Shown: positions 52,059 to 61,052, numbered from the stretch's first letter. The stretch is DNA of 64,000 nucleotides from Candidatus Roseilinea sp. (GCA_025998955.1 AP024676.1:1426001-1490000); one strand, 5' to 3'. Translations and numbers: made by a program. The notes: generated from the sequence alone by a model not told the origin.

Positions 52059-54524
52059 ATGCGTATTCCGATTTATTACACTTTTGGCAATCACATGCAT
52101 TGGGTAGACATGGAGTGGTTATGGGGCTACAATGTCCTCCCCAGCTCTATCCATGACATGTTGCGCTTGTGTCGCGAAGCCGGCGTCAAAGGCAATGTCA
52201 ACTTCGACGCGATTGGCTATGAGAAGCTGGCCGCTGAGTCGCCTGAAGCACTCGCCGAGTTGCGCTGCGCTGTTCAGCAAGGGCAAATCGAAGTGGTGGG
52301 CGCATCATATGGCCAGCCTTACGGATTGTTCCATGGTGGAGAATCCAATATCCGTCAGCGCATCTTTGGGGTGCGCGCGGCGATGCGCCTATTAGGTGTG
52401 CGCCCGCGCACGTTCTGGGAAGAAGAATTCGATTTTTTCCCTCAACTTCCGCAAATTCTGAGAGGCGTGGGCTATGAATACGCCGCTCTCTTCTTTCAGT
52501 GGACATGGCATACGCCGGTAATGCCAATCGAGCACGCGCCAGCAGTCTGGTGGGAAGGTCTGGATGGCAGCCGGCTGCTCACCGCCCCGCGGAATGCGCT
52601 CAATCTCCATCAATGGCCCGAGGACTTCGAAGGCTTGCTCGAAAGCCCACAACTACGCGAGATGAAGTGGCCGCTCATCCTGCAATGGCTGGAACTCATG
52701 CCTTCCCCCGACTGGATGTGCCGATCAGAAGTAATCCTGCCGCCGCTACGCGCGCTGTTGGCCGACCCTCGCTTCGATATGCGGCCGGTCACGCTCTCTG
52801 AATTTCTTGAGTTGGCAAGAGAAGTTGCCGCGCCTCGGCAATATGCACTCGACGATGTCTTCCATGGCATGAGCCTCGGAAAAAATGGCGACCGCATGCG
52901 TCGCTTCAGCCGCACAAGTGAGCACCAGCTACTCGCAGCAGAGTCTATTTCAGCCATGTCCGCTTTCTTCGGGCGTCCCTATCCTAGCTGGGACGTTTAT
53001 CCGGTCTGGGAGCTGGAAGAAGCCTGGCGCGAGCTGCTTGCTGCACAGCATCACGACAATGACGAATGCGAAGGGCTGTGCGGATTCATCGGTGTGTATT
53101 CTTACGAGCGCAGCCTCAGTCTGAGCCGCCATGTAATCAATCGCACGATGCAATTGCTCGCCCGCCGTGTAGGGTGTCCGGTCGCCTACAACCCGCTTGG
53201 ATGGCCGCGCAGCGCCGTCATCGTTGATCCGGAAACGGGTCAGAAATTTCACCTTCGCAACATTCCCCCATTCGGCTACTGCGCCATCACTGATCACATG
53301 CGCGACGATGATCTGCCGTCTATCGAGCAGATCAAAGACAATGGAATGATCACCCTGAGGCGCGGCGCACTCTCTGTCACCGTCAACTGTAATCTCGGCA
53401 AGATCGTACAAATCACCGGTGAAGCCTTTCCCGATGGGGCGTTGGATGCGACACGGCCACTTGCTGATTTGTCCATGGTGCGCAACGGGATAGCAGACTG
53501 TTTCGAGCGGGCCGATGTGGTCCTGACAGGCGACGCGATTCGCATCAACCGATTCGGGCGTGACGGGGCGCTTGTCACCATTACGATTACTTTAGCCCTG
53601 GATCAGGATGCTGTAGATTTGCACTACACAGCCCGCAACCTGCCCAGACCAGATGGTGGTGTGAACGCCGCATTGTGCACGCCGATCGCTGTTCGGTTCC
53701 CCTATACCCTCATTCACGATCACCCTTATGGCGTAAGCCAGGTCAATCCACACGGCACATACCTCAAAAAGTATCCAATCGGGGACTGGATGACTTCGAA
53801 GCAGTGGTTTGAGGAAGTGCACAACCCGTTCACAGCGCTACAGCTCGTTGACTTGGTTGAGGCCGACCCGGCCAGCGGTGAACGCGGGGTACTTATGCTG
53901 CACGACGGAAGTCAGGCATTTCTGCGCGATGGCGATCGTTTACTCCATGTCCTAACGATGTATGACCCATGGGATGAAGATTTCTTCTACGACCAGCTCG
54001 ACGTGCGCGTTCGTTTTATATCCCACGGTCGCATCAACCACGCAGAGCGCTGGAAGCTGGCACAGGAATTTGCGCGCCCGGTGCTTTGTTCTTTCCAGAA
54101 GACAAACGGAGCACACCCGAAGCAAGCGTCCGACGTGCTCCCGCCAGCTTTCGGATGCGTGTGGTGCGACGCCGACAACGTCGCCGTCACAGCGTTTTAC
54201 CGAGAGTCCCAACTTGAGGACGTGCAATATCCGTATGTTCTGCGTCTCGTCGAGTTCAACGGTCAAGCCACAAGCGTGCGACTGCGCCTGCCAGGCCGCA
54301 TCGCCGACGCGCGCAAGACTAATTTGCTCGGCGAAACCATCAACCGGCTGGCGCCAACACCCGCAGAGCCACCGCTGGAGGTTTTAAGCACTTGGAGCGC
54401 TGTTACCTTTGAGATGCGTCCATATGAGATTGCAACGCTCTACCTAGACTTAGAGCTTGGACGCAAAGTCACGCGCGATCTCGACGCATGTCGCGATGTG
54501 TGGGCAACAGTTCACCGTGTCTGA
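52059..54524 (+). CDS. GH38-like alpha-mannosidase-family protein
   Basis: An 821-residue cytoplasmic enzyme. Residues 1-260 resemble the GH38 catalytic (alpha/beta)7 domain: YYTFGNHMHWVDMEWLWGYN at the start, then QIEVVGASYGQPYGLFHGGE with RTFWEEEFDFFPQLPQILRG. A helical middle section carries the family feature EEAWRELLAAQHHDNDECEG, comparable to the AWxxLLxxQFHD block of GH38. The C-terminal half is beta-rich. The usual zinc/nucleophile D-x-D pattern is not obvious, so catalysis and sugar specificity are uncertain. It follows the importer genes directly. ATG 52059 is used rather than the upstream TTG. Confidence 0.65.
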   Translation: MRIPIYYTFGNHMHWVDMEWLWGYNVLPSSIHDMLRLCREAGVKGNVNFDAIGYEKLAAESPEALAELRCAVQQGQIEVVGASYGQPYGLFHGGESNIRQRIFGVRAAMRLLGVRPRTFWEEEFDFFPQLPQILRGVGYEYAALFFQWTWHTPVMPIEHAPAVWWEGLDGSRLLTAPRNALNLHQWPEDFEGLLESPQLREMKWPLILQWLELMPSPDWMCRSEVILPPLRALLADPRFDMRPVTLSEFLELAREVAAPRQYALDDVFHGMSLGKNGDRMRRFSRTSEHQLLAAESISAMSAFFGRPYPSWDVYPVWELEEAWRELLAAQHHDNDECEGLCGFIGVYSYERSLSLSRHVINRTMQLLARRVGCPVAYNPLGWPRSAVIVDPETGQKFHLRNIPPFGYCAITDHMRDDDLPSIEQIKDNGMITLRRGALSVTVNCNLGKIVQITGEAFPDGALDATRPLADLSMVRNGIADCFERADVVLTGDAIRINRFGRDGALVTITITLALDQDAVDLHYTARNLPRPDGGVNAALCTPIAVRFPYTLIHDHPYGVSQVNPHGTYLKKYPIGDWMTSKQWFEEVHNPFTALQLVDLVEADPASGERGVLMLHDGSQAFLRDGDRLLHVLTMYDPWDEDFFYDQLDVRVRFISHGRINHAERWKLAQEFARPVLCSFQKTNGAHPKQASDVLPPAFGCVWCDADNVAVTAFYRESQLEDVQYPYVLRLVEFNGQATSVRLRLPGRIADARKTNLLGETINRLAPTPAEPPLEVLSTWSAVTFEMRPYEIATLYLDLELGRKVTRDLDACRDVWATVHRV

Positions 54525-54545
54525 TTCTCATGGGTTCTATACGTC

Positions 54546-55667
54546 ATGAATCATCGGCTTGGAATCGGCGTGCTTGGTCTGCATGAAGGGCGCACGATGC
54601 TCGTGGCGCTGACCCATCCTGTGCCACGCGATCCAGCGACCGACCCCAGGGACATCGGTCGGCTTCGCACCACCCACGTCCGCGCTGTGGCAGGATGCGA
54701 CTTAAACGAAGAAAAGATCGCTTCAACACGTGCCATTTGTCCCAATCTGTTCTACACCACGCGTTACGAGGAAATGCTAGCGCGCAGCGATGTGGACATT
54801 GTTTGTATTTACACGCCGGATCACCTGCATGGCCAGCATGTCGTGCAGGCTTTCGAGGCAGGCAAACATGTGATCTGCACGAAGCCACTGGTGAACTCCC
54901 TCGACGACGCGAAACGTGTGCTAGAAGCAGGCCGGCGCACCGGTCGCAAGTTGATGGTGGGACAAAGCACGCGTTTCTTTGAACCCTTCCAGCGACAACG
55001 GCGAGCGTTTGAGCGGCGTGAGATTGGCTCGCTAGAACTCGTTGACGCGCACTATGTGCATCGCATGGATTGGTTCTACGAGAAGAGTCCTTGGGCAGCC
55101 ACAACTACGGATTGGGCCTTCTTGTGCCTGAGCCATCCAGTGGACCTAGTGCGCTGGTATCTCGGCCGTATCATCGAGGTGCACGCTTTTGGATATCGCT
55201 CGTCACTGGCCCAGAAGTATGGCGCTGGATTTGATATCTACGCCGCCAACTTGCGCAGCAGCGATGGACGCATCGGCCGAGCGATGGGTCATTACGGTCT
55301 CCATGATCTGCCATCCGCTCGCAATGCGATCGAGCTGATGCTATATGGCTCAGAGGGAACCAGCCTGGCCCAGTATCATGACATGCGCTACATCCACACC
55401 TCGCCCGACGGCGACATCGTTGAGGATCCGCTCTACGGCAAGCGCGCCTATTACTTCAACAACGAAGTGCATGGCATGCATTACGGCGAATTCGCCAACT
55501 ACGCCGAATATTTTGCCGAGGCGCTGCTCGAGAATCGCCCCTACTCCCCTGACCTTGAAGAAGGCATTGAGACGATTTGTGTGTTAGAAGCAATCCGGCG
55601 CTCGGCACACTCTGGCCGGCCAGTGCAGCTTGCGCCGCTGATGGCAGAGGTAGGCCTGCAAGTGTGA
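54546..55667 (+). CDS. Gfo/Idh/MocA family oxidoreductase (copy 3)
   Basis: A 373-residue NAD(P)-dependent dehydrogenase, longer and more divergent than the two copies in the first sugar locus. The Rossmann start is LGIGVLGLHEGRTMLVALTH (lacking the usual GxGxxG), followed by VDIVCIYTPDHLHGQHVVQA and HVICTKPLVNSLDDAKRVLE, where the catalytic-site motif reads TKP in place of EKP. The C-terminal domain continues to EEGIETICVLEAIRRSAHSG. The weakened nucleotide-binding loop is unusual. It is the last gene of the operon. Confidence 0.82.
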   Translation: MNHRLGIGVLGLHEGRTMLVALTHPVPRDPATDPRDIGRLRTTHVRAVAGCDLNEEKIASTRAICPNLFYTTRYEEMLARSDVDIVCIYTPDHLHGQHVVQAFEAGKHVICTKPLVNSLDDAKRVLEAGRRTGRKLMVGQSTRFFEPFQRQRRAFERREIGSLELVDAHYVHRMDWFYEKSPWAATTTDWAFLCLSHPVDLVRWYLGRIIEVHAFGYRSSLAQKYGAGFDIYAANLRSSDGRIGRAMGHYGLHDLPSARNAIELMLYGSEGTSLAQYHDMRYIHTSPDGDIVEDPLYGKRAYYFNNEVHGMHYGEFANYAEYFAEALLENRPYSPDLEEGIETICVLEAIRRSAHSGRPVQLAPLMAEVGLQV

Positions 55668-55776
55668 ACGATGCGTGATCGGAGTGCTTACCTAGTTTGT
55701 CCCGGAGCTGGTGTCCACCGCATCATGATGACCTCGATGAGACATAAGGCCGGATCCCGCTCGTGCAGCTCGATGG

Positions 55777-56562
55777 TCAACTAATCAGTTCTAACCTCCT
55801 CGCCGCCTCCACTGCAACCCGGATCGCGTTCTCGACGGCGATCGCTTTGGCCTCCAGCACAACGCGCTCGTCCTCGGAGCGCTGGGCGATCACGCCGCAC
55901 ACGCAACCCGCGGCGAAGCCATACACGCCGCCCATCTTGAACAGCGTGCCGCTCTCCATCTCATAGTTCAGCACATTCAGGCGACGATACTCCTCGGTGA
56001 CGCCGCGCAAGGCGCGCAGCAGATGCGGATTGGCCGACCCGGTGCGCTCTTGTCCTTCATAGAAGGTGTCCACGCTGGCAGTGATGCCCACATGGTGCTC
56101 CACCCCCAGCTCACGCGCCGCTTCGGCCAGCGCCACCGTCAGGAAGGGGTCGGCCGCTGCCGGATATTCAATCGGCGCGATGTCGTTGGCTGCGCCCTGT
56201 CGGCACAGCGCGGCGCTTGTAATTACGATGCTGCCGGGCTTGACATGAGGTTGAATAGATCCACATGTGCCTATGCGAATAATCACGCGCACGCCGACCT
56301 GAACCAGCTCGTTCACCACGATGCTCAGCGACGGCGCGCCCATGCCGCTGGTCGCCGAAAGCACCGGCTGCCCGTTCGGCAACGCGCCCAGATAGCTGTT
56401 CAGCCCGCGATTCTCCGACAGCTTCTTGACGCCCGTGAGGTAGCGCTCGGCAATGGCACGCGCCCGATCCGGGTCGCCGCTCAAGAACGCCAACGTAGGC
56501 GGCTGCGCCCCCAGATCGCCCCGCCCAAATCCGATGTGATACAGTGCCTCGCTCGATGTCAT
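55777..56562 (-). CDS. udp: Uridine phosphorylase-like nucleoside phosphorylase
   Basis: A 261-residue NP-I family phosphorylase that splits a nucleoside with phosphate to the base and (deoxy)ribose-1-phosphate. It has the N-terminal phosphate-site Arg in GDPDRARAIAERYL, the core RVIIRIGTCGSIQPHVKPGS with the phosphate-binding loop, and the ribose-binding YEMESGTLFKMGGVYG typical of uridine phosphorylase. Length fits the family. It stands alone between the sugar operon and the ATPase gene. Confidence 0.9.
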   Translation of the reverse strand: MTSSEALYHIGFGRGDLGAQPPTLAFLSGDPDRARAIAERYLTGVKKLSENRGLNSYLGALPNGQPVLSATSGMGAPSLSIVVNELVQVGVRVIIRIGTCGSIQPHVKPGSIVITSAALCRQGAANDIAPIEYPAAADPFLTVALAEAARELGVEHHVGITASVDTFYEGQERTGSANPHLLRALRGVTEEYRRLNVLNYEMESGTLFKMGGVYGFAAGCVCGVIAQRSEDERVVLEAKAIAVENAIRVAVEAARRLELIS

Positions 56563-56614
56563 CGTCCACCTATTTGGAAGTATCTTTTCAGCAGGCTACA
56601 TTATCATCGCGCCC

Positions 56615-57805
56615 ATGGCAAGCATTCACGTCGTCAACGTGAGCAAGCGTTTCGGCGAAGCCCTCGCGCCCTCCCTGCGCGAAGAGCAGCGCCAGGCGCG
56701 CATGACCGGCCGGCAACCCCACGAGCGCACCGCCGAGGATGCGCCGCCGGCGGGCAGCGTGCTGGCGCTGGATCGCGTGAGCCTCGACGTGCGCGACGGC
56801 GAGAGCATGGTCATCCTCGGCCCATCGGGCTGCGGCAAATCCACCCTGCTGCGCGTGATCGCCGGCCTGGAGAGCTACGACGGCGAGGTGTTCTACGGCG
56901 ACCAAAACATGCGCGATGTGCCGCCGAAAGATCGCGGTATCGGCATCGTCTTCCAGAACTACGCGCTCTACCCACAATTCGAGAGCAAGGGCAATCTGGC
57001 CTTCTTCTTCAAGATGCACAAGCGCGAGGCGGAGATTGACGAGCGCGTGCGCCAAACGGCGCAGATCATGGGGCTGGGCTTCGAGGCACTGCTGGGGCGC
57101 ATGCCGAGCACGCTCTCCGGCGGACAAAAGCAGCGCGTGGCCATCGCGCGCGCCATCTGCCGCAACCCCAAGCTGTTGTTGTTCGACGAGCCGCTGTCCA
57201 ACCTGGACGCGCAACTGCGATCGTCCACGCGCATCGAGATCCGCCGGCTGATCAACCGCTTCGCCATCACCACGCTCTACGTCACGCACGACCAGACCGA
57301 GGCGACGATCATGGGCGATCGGCTGGCGATCATGGATCGCGGACGAGTGCTGCAAGTCGGCACGTATCGCGACGTGTATGCCCGACCGGCCAGCGCCTTC
57401 GTGGCCGGCTTTCTCGGCATCCCACCGATGAACCTGCTCGACGGCGTGGTGGAGGGCGGCCAGGTAATCGCACTGGGGACGCGCTTAACGCTGCCGCCGC
57501 GCGTGCTGAGCTTCGTCGTGCGCAGCCAGCCGATCCTCGTCGGCATCCGGCCGGAGGATATCCTGATCGAGGCCGACGACGCATCGGCGACCGGCGAGCG
57601 CAGCAACGCGGTGCGCCTCGCCTTTGAATTCGTCGAGCGCCTGCCCTCCGATCGCGCGCAGTTGCTGCATGCGACCGTGAACGGCGCACGCCTGATCGTC
57701 CGCGCGCCGTTGGAGCACGACATTCCCCTGCACAGGCCGGTCAGGTTAGTCTTGCCGCCGGATCGCCTGCACTTCTTTCACGCCCAGACCGGCATGCGCA
57801 TCTAG
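56615..57805 (+). CDS. Multi-sugar ABC transporter ATPase, MsmX/UgpC type
   Basis: A 396-residue ATPase for CUT1-class sugar importers. Motifs: Walker A GPSGCGKST, Q-loop VFQNYALYPQFESKGNLAFF, signature LSGGQKQR, Walker B LLLFDEPLSNLDAQ, switch VTHDQTEAT. A C-terminal TOBE region follows (residues about 270-390, ILVGIRPEDILIEADD). An insertion of about 35 residues (PSLREEQRQARMTGRQPHER and on) lies between the first strand and the A-loop region, which is not typical. No permeases are adjacent, so it probably serves several importers, including the one at 48829. Confidence 0.9.
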   Translation: MASIHVVNVSKRFGEALAPSLREEQRQARMTGRQPHERTAEDAPPAGSVLALDRVSLDVRDGESMVILGPSGCGKSTLLRVIAGLESYDGEVFYGDQNMRDVPPKDRGIGIVFQNYALYPQFESKGNLAFFFKMHKREAEIDERVRQTAQIMGLGFEALLGRMPSTLSGGQKQRVAIARAICRNPKLLLFDEPLSNLDAQLRSSTRIEIRRLINRFAITTLYVTHDQTEATIMGDRLAIMDRGRVLQVGTYRDVYARPASAFVAGFLGIPPMNLLDGVVEGGQVIALGTRLTLPPRVLSFVVRSQPILVGIRPEDILIEADDASATGERSNAVRLAFEFVERLPSDRAQLLHATVNGARLIVRAPLEHDIPLHRPVRLVLPPDRLHFFHAQTGMRI

Positions 57806-57855
57806 CGACATCAGCAGCCGGACGACACGCGCCCGGTCTCCGGATCCACGCCGCC

Positions 57856-57990
57856 TCACGTCGAGCTGGCGATGATCCACAGCTCCAGCTCGTCGTCGAA
57901 GGGCGTATGCGCGTCATCGGCCTGCGCTTCGGGGCGTGCCGGCTGCTCGCCCGGCTCGCCGGCGGATGGTCGTTCGTGTTGCTGTGCCAT
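57856..57990 (-). CDS. Small ORF next to the amine oxidase gene (44 aa; possible readthrough to 59)
   Basis: Starts MAQQHERPSAGEPGEQPARP, is Pro/Glu/Asp-rich, and ends DDELELWIIASST before TGA. Reading past the TGA in the same frame gives GGVDPETGRVSSGC and a second TGA at 57811. The acidic leader, hydrophobic WIIA segment, Gly-Gly and terminal Cys recall a modified-peptide precursor, or the TGA may replace a Cys codon. A GAGAGAG purine run precedes the ATG. It lies 73 bases after the oxidase gene on the same strand. Function is unknown. Confidence 0.4.
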   Translation of the reverse strand: MAQQHERPSAGEPGEQPARPEAQADDAHTPFDDELELWIIASST

Positions 57991-58062
57991 GAGCGTCACT
58001 CTCTCTGCGCTAACGACTCTACCGAGTAAGCCGCCAAGAGTTCCGGTCGTGGCGGCGTCAGA

Positions 58063-59424
58063 CTACCAAAACGGCGTTACGGCATTGCGCTGCCAGTAGC
58101 GCGGGTCACGGGTGTCGTGCACCGGTTCAGACTCCAAGGGTCTGGCGAATTGCTGTTGCGTTGCGCGACGGAAAGACCCCTGGGGTCTCGATCCCGCCGC
58201 CCCAAACGGATCGTGCTGCTCGATTCGCGCGCGCGGGGCGGGCCCTTTGTCGCGGAACAGCGCCGATGTTGGCACGCCGAAGCGATCGGCGCGGAACAGC
58301 GAAATATCCCAGCGCGAATAGCCCAGATCGGCCAGCTCGGCCATGATCTCGCCGATGACGCTGGCGAATTTGTAGCCGTGTCCCGAACAGGGAGAGGCAT
58401 ATGAAATCTGCGGAAATTGGGGATGCTGGTCAATGATGAAATGGCCGTCGGGCGTGTTGGTGAACATGCACGCGGCCAGCGTCATGGTTGGGCCGGCGGC
58501 ATCAGGGAAGTAACGGCTGGCGAAATCGCGCAACATGGCCTCGTCGTCGGGCCGCGGCTCGCCATCATCGCCGTGGATCAGCCGGTCGGGGTCGCCACGC
58601 TCTTCGAAGTGGTGATACTTGCCGAACTTGAAGCCGGGCACGCCGTGGATCGGAAAGCCGTAGAAGCGGCCCTCCGGCACGAGGCAGTTGAACACCGGAA
58701 AGTTGCTCGGTTGGAACAGCTCCGGCCGGCGCGGCTGTAGCCAGGCGAGCACTTGCCGCTCCGGCACGGCCAGCCCGCGCAGGAACGGCATCAGTTGCGC
58801 GTCCCACGCGCCGGCGGTGACGACGAGCGAATCGGCGAAGTACTCGTCGCGGTCGGTGCGCACGCGCACGCCGCCGGTCGCCGTCGGTTCGAAGCCGAGC
58901 ACTTTCTCGCGCCCGTGAATCTCCGCGCCCAGCGCCATGGCCGCGTTGGCGTAGGCCACGATGCAGCGCTCCGGGGTGAGGAAGCCGCCCTGCGGCTGAT
59001 ATAGCGCCAGGATGTCGTGCGGGAAGCGATAGCCGGGGAAGCGCTGCGCCAGCTCGACGCCGGTCAACACTTCGTGCGGCAGGTCGTATTGCATAGCGCT
59101 CTGCAGCGCGCCTTTGAACACCCAGCTGTCGGCCGGGCCGGCGTCGATGCTGCCGGTGATGTGCAACAGCTTTTCGCCGGCGGTCTTCTCGATCTCGTGC
59201 CACAGCTCGTAACTGCGCTTGAGCAGCATGACGTACGACGGGTGCTCGTAGTAGGCCAGGCGGATGATGCGGGTGTAGCCGTGCGAGCTGCCGCGCGTGT
59301 GCGGGATGTCGAACTGCTCCAGCCCGAGCACGCGCTTGCCGCGCCGCGCCAGGTAGTAGCACGTCGCGCTGCCCATGCCGCCCACGCCGGCGACGATGGT
59401 GTGGAAGTGGTTAGGTAGTGTCAT
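58063..59424 (-). CDS. FAD-dependent amine oxidase, MTOX/monomeric sarcosine oxidase family
   Basis: Oxidises an N-methylated or secondary amino acid. About 453 residues. It has the FAD-binding start VAGVGGMGSATCYYLARRGK, the family motif FDIPHTRGSSHGYTRIIRLA, a substrate region (VFNCLVPEGRFYGFPIHGVP) and the covalent-flavin-type C-terminus CMFTNTPDGHFIIDQHPQFP followed by ASPCSGHGYKFASVIGEIMA, where Cys is the flavin-linking residue in MSOX relatives. ATG 59424 is chosen because the upstream frame is only a repeat (TPLTPPTPLTPTTP) from the nonamer array. The last 70 residues extend beyond the typical family length. Confidence 0.9.
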   Translation of the reverse strand: MTLPNHFHTIVAGVGGMGSATCYYLARRGKRVLGLEQFDIPHTRGSSHGYTRIIRLAYYEHPSYVMLLKRSYELWHEIEKTAGEKLLHITGSIDAGPADSWVFKGALQSAMQYDLPHEVLTGVELAQRFPGYRFPHDILALYQPQGGFLTPERCIVAYANAAMALGAEIHGREKVLGFEPTATGGVRVRTDRDEYFADSLVVTAGAWDAQLMPFLRGLAVPERQVLAWLQPRRPELFQPSNFPVFNCLVPEGRFYGFPIHGVPGFKFGKYHHFEERGDPDRLIHGDDGEPRPDDEAMLRDFASRYFPDAAGPTMTLAACMFTNTPDGHFIIDQHPQFPQISYASPCSGHGYKFASVIGEIMAELADLGYSRWDISLFRADRFGVPTSALFRDKGPAPRARIEQHDPFGAAGSRPQGSFRRATQQQFARPLESEPVHDTRDPRYWQRNAVTPFW

Positions 59425-59893
59425 GGGTGTCGTTGGTGTCAGTGGTGTCGGGGGTGTCAATGGTGTCAATGGTGTCAGGGGTGTCTATGGTGGCGTAGGT
59501 GGCTGGGGATTCGGCGATGCGTTTGGTGTTCATGTTGAGCGAACGGCGAAGATTGTGAATGATGGATTTCGTTCGACCGGCCATATTGTAATGATGCCGG
59601 AAGGTCGATTCGTCAATCAGGCCGTCGTCCAGCGCCGTGTAGAGCAGCGACTGGACTTCGACGACGGAGCGCCGGGCGATGGTGAGGAAGCGGCCGAATT
59701 CGGCCCGCGATTCGTTGTCGAATCCCTCGGCGATGTTGGTCATGGCCGAGGCAGACGCGCGCCGCAGTTGATCGCACAGCGCATAGTCCTTGGCGAGAGC
59801 GCCTTGGCGACACAGCGCCCGAATCGCCTGCGATAGCTTTCTGGCTTCCTGCCAAGCCACCAGATCCTCGAATCGCTTGATCACACCCATCAA
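59411..59893 (-). CDS. Four-helix-bundle (S23-like, IVS-type) protein
   Basis: A 160-residue protein. Residues 1-125 form the small four-helix bundle first described in rRNA intervening sequences: FEDLVAWQEARKLSQAIRAL, then YALCDQLRRASASAMTNIAE, GFDNESRAEFGRFLTIARRS and EVQSLLYTALDDGLIDES. The tail of about 25 residues is an Asp-Thr-rich repeat (TIDTPDTIDTIDT and on), encoded by a 9-base tandem array and overlapping the start of the oxidase gene. Such bundles are frequent in mobile or integron-associated DNA; their role is unknown. Confidence 0.83.
   Translation of the reverse strand: MMGVIKRFEDLVAWQEARKLSQAIRALCRQGALAKDYALCDQLRRASASAMTNIAEGFDNESRAEFGRFLTIARRSVVEVQSLLYTALDDGLIDESTFRHHYNMAGRTKSIIHNLRRSLNMNTKRIAESPATYATIDTPDTIDTIDTPDTTDTNDTHDTT
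59417..59506. repeat. Nonamer tandem array (10 units) across a gene junction
   Basis: Ten 9-base units of the form ggtgtcNNN (first unit agtgtcatg, last two ggtggcNNN) run without phase slip. The array supplies the DT-rich tail of the four-helix protein and the bases around the oxidase start codon. Units ggtgtcaat occur twice in a row, so slippage is plausible. Confidence 0.7.
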
Positions 59894-59923
59894 GCACCTC
59901 CGACGCTAATGACACCAACAACA

Positions 59924-60880
59924 CTATCCTACTATCTCCTCAAACCTCGCATCCTCCCGAATCCACTCGAAGTCCGGGTCTTGCCGCGCCCAGTCACGGT
60001 CGCAGGCGGGATCGGCTGCCGCCAGGCGCAGGTGATCGAAGGCGGCGTCGGCGTCCCCGCACACCGATTCCAGGCAGACCAGGTTGTAGTGGTCGTCCGG
60101 CGGGATGCGCGCCCGCGCCTGTGCGGCGAAGCGCGCGCTGGCTGCTGCGTCCCCCAGATGCCGATGCATGGACGCCAGGGCGAGTAACACGTTGAAGTTC
60201 TCCGGGTCGAGCTTCAGTCGCTGCCCGGCCAGCGCCAGCGCCTCGGGCAAATCAACGAATCCAAACCCACGCTGGAGATCGCGCCGATGCACGGCCTGCA
60301 CGCGCGTGAGGTGCTCTTGCAGCGGCGCAACCAGCGCGGCCGGCAGCATGGTGACGCGATCCTGATCGCCTTTGGCGTCGCGCACGATGATCTGCCTGCG
60401 CTGGAAGTCGATGTCTTGCACGCGCAGGCCGACGCACTCGTTCAGCCGCAAGCCACAGCCATAGAGCAGTTTGGCCATGAGGGCGAATTCGCTGTGCAGG
60501 CAAGCGATGACGCGCAGGGCTTCGTCACGGGTGAGCACGGTGGGCAGACGGGCCGGCTTCTGCGCCCACACGCCGTCCTCGATGGTGAGGTCGAGCGGGC
60601 GCTGAAGGACGTGGCGATACAAAAACAACACCGCGCTGAGGGCCTGGTTCTGGATTGACGCGGCGACGTCGCGTTCCTTGGCCAGGTGGGTGAGCCAAGC
60701 GATCACCTCGGGCTCGCCCATGTCTTTGGGGTGGCGTTTGTGGTGAAAGAGGATGAAGCGGGTGACCCACTGGACTTAGGACTTCTCGGTGCTGTAGGCA
60801 TAATGGAGGCGGCGTGTGGCGTTGCGGAGCTGATCGAGCAGGCGAGAGGGCTTGGAAGATGTGGCGCGTCTTGTTTTGTC
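59924..60880 (-). pseudogene. Integron-type integrase remnant fused to TPR sequence
   Basis: The N-terminal half of an IntI-like tyrosine recombinase is readable: SKPSRLLDQLRNATRRLHYA, then YSTEKS, an in-frame TAA (60776-60778) where Tyr is expected, then VQWVTRFILFHHKRHPKDMG and MGEPEVIAWLTHLAKERDVA. The first catalytic Arg region follows (YGCGLRLNECVGLRVQDIDF, KGDQDRVTMLP). After RGFGFVDLPEALA the sequence switches to a TPR-like protein (GQRLKLDPENFNVLLALASM to WARQDPDFEWIREDARF). The integrase patch and the H-R-H-Y catalytic end are missing, so it cannot recombine. The TPR part probably belonged to another gene joined by deletion. Confidence 0.75.
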
Positions 60881-60980
60881 TCCGCAGGGTTTCCCATGGT
60901 GCCCGACTGTCAGTAGTGTTAGTGTTGCGCACATTTGCAAGATAAGCCGCAGCTTTGCGAGAATACGTCGTGCTGAGGTC

Positions 60981-61035
60981 GTTTGATGGAGTGCGGGGTT
61001 AGCTCGCAGAATTGCAGCAGAATACTAAGTTGGGC
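60981..61035 (+). other. attI-like integron recombination site
   Basis: Just outside the integrase remnant lies gtttgatgga (60981-60990), then gcagcag (61014-61020), then aagttgggc ending in the core gttgggc (61029-61035), which fits GTTRRRY. The order and spacing resemble the class 1 attI site (GTTTGATG, GGAG, GCAGCAG, AAGTTAGGC). A gene starts 18 bases after the core, as a first cassette would. Confidence 0.4.
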
Positions 61036-61052
61036 GGCTTCAATGAGGGTTC

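Noticed and set aside
57811-57990. Selenocysteine insertion at the in-frame TGA
   Set aside because: No convincing stem-loop directly after the TGA beyond a short ccgg-aga-ccgg dyad; kept only as one possible explanation.
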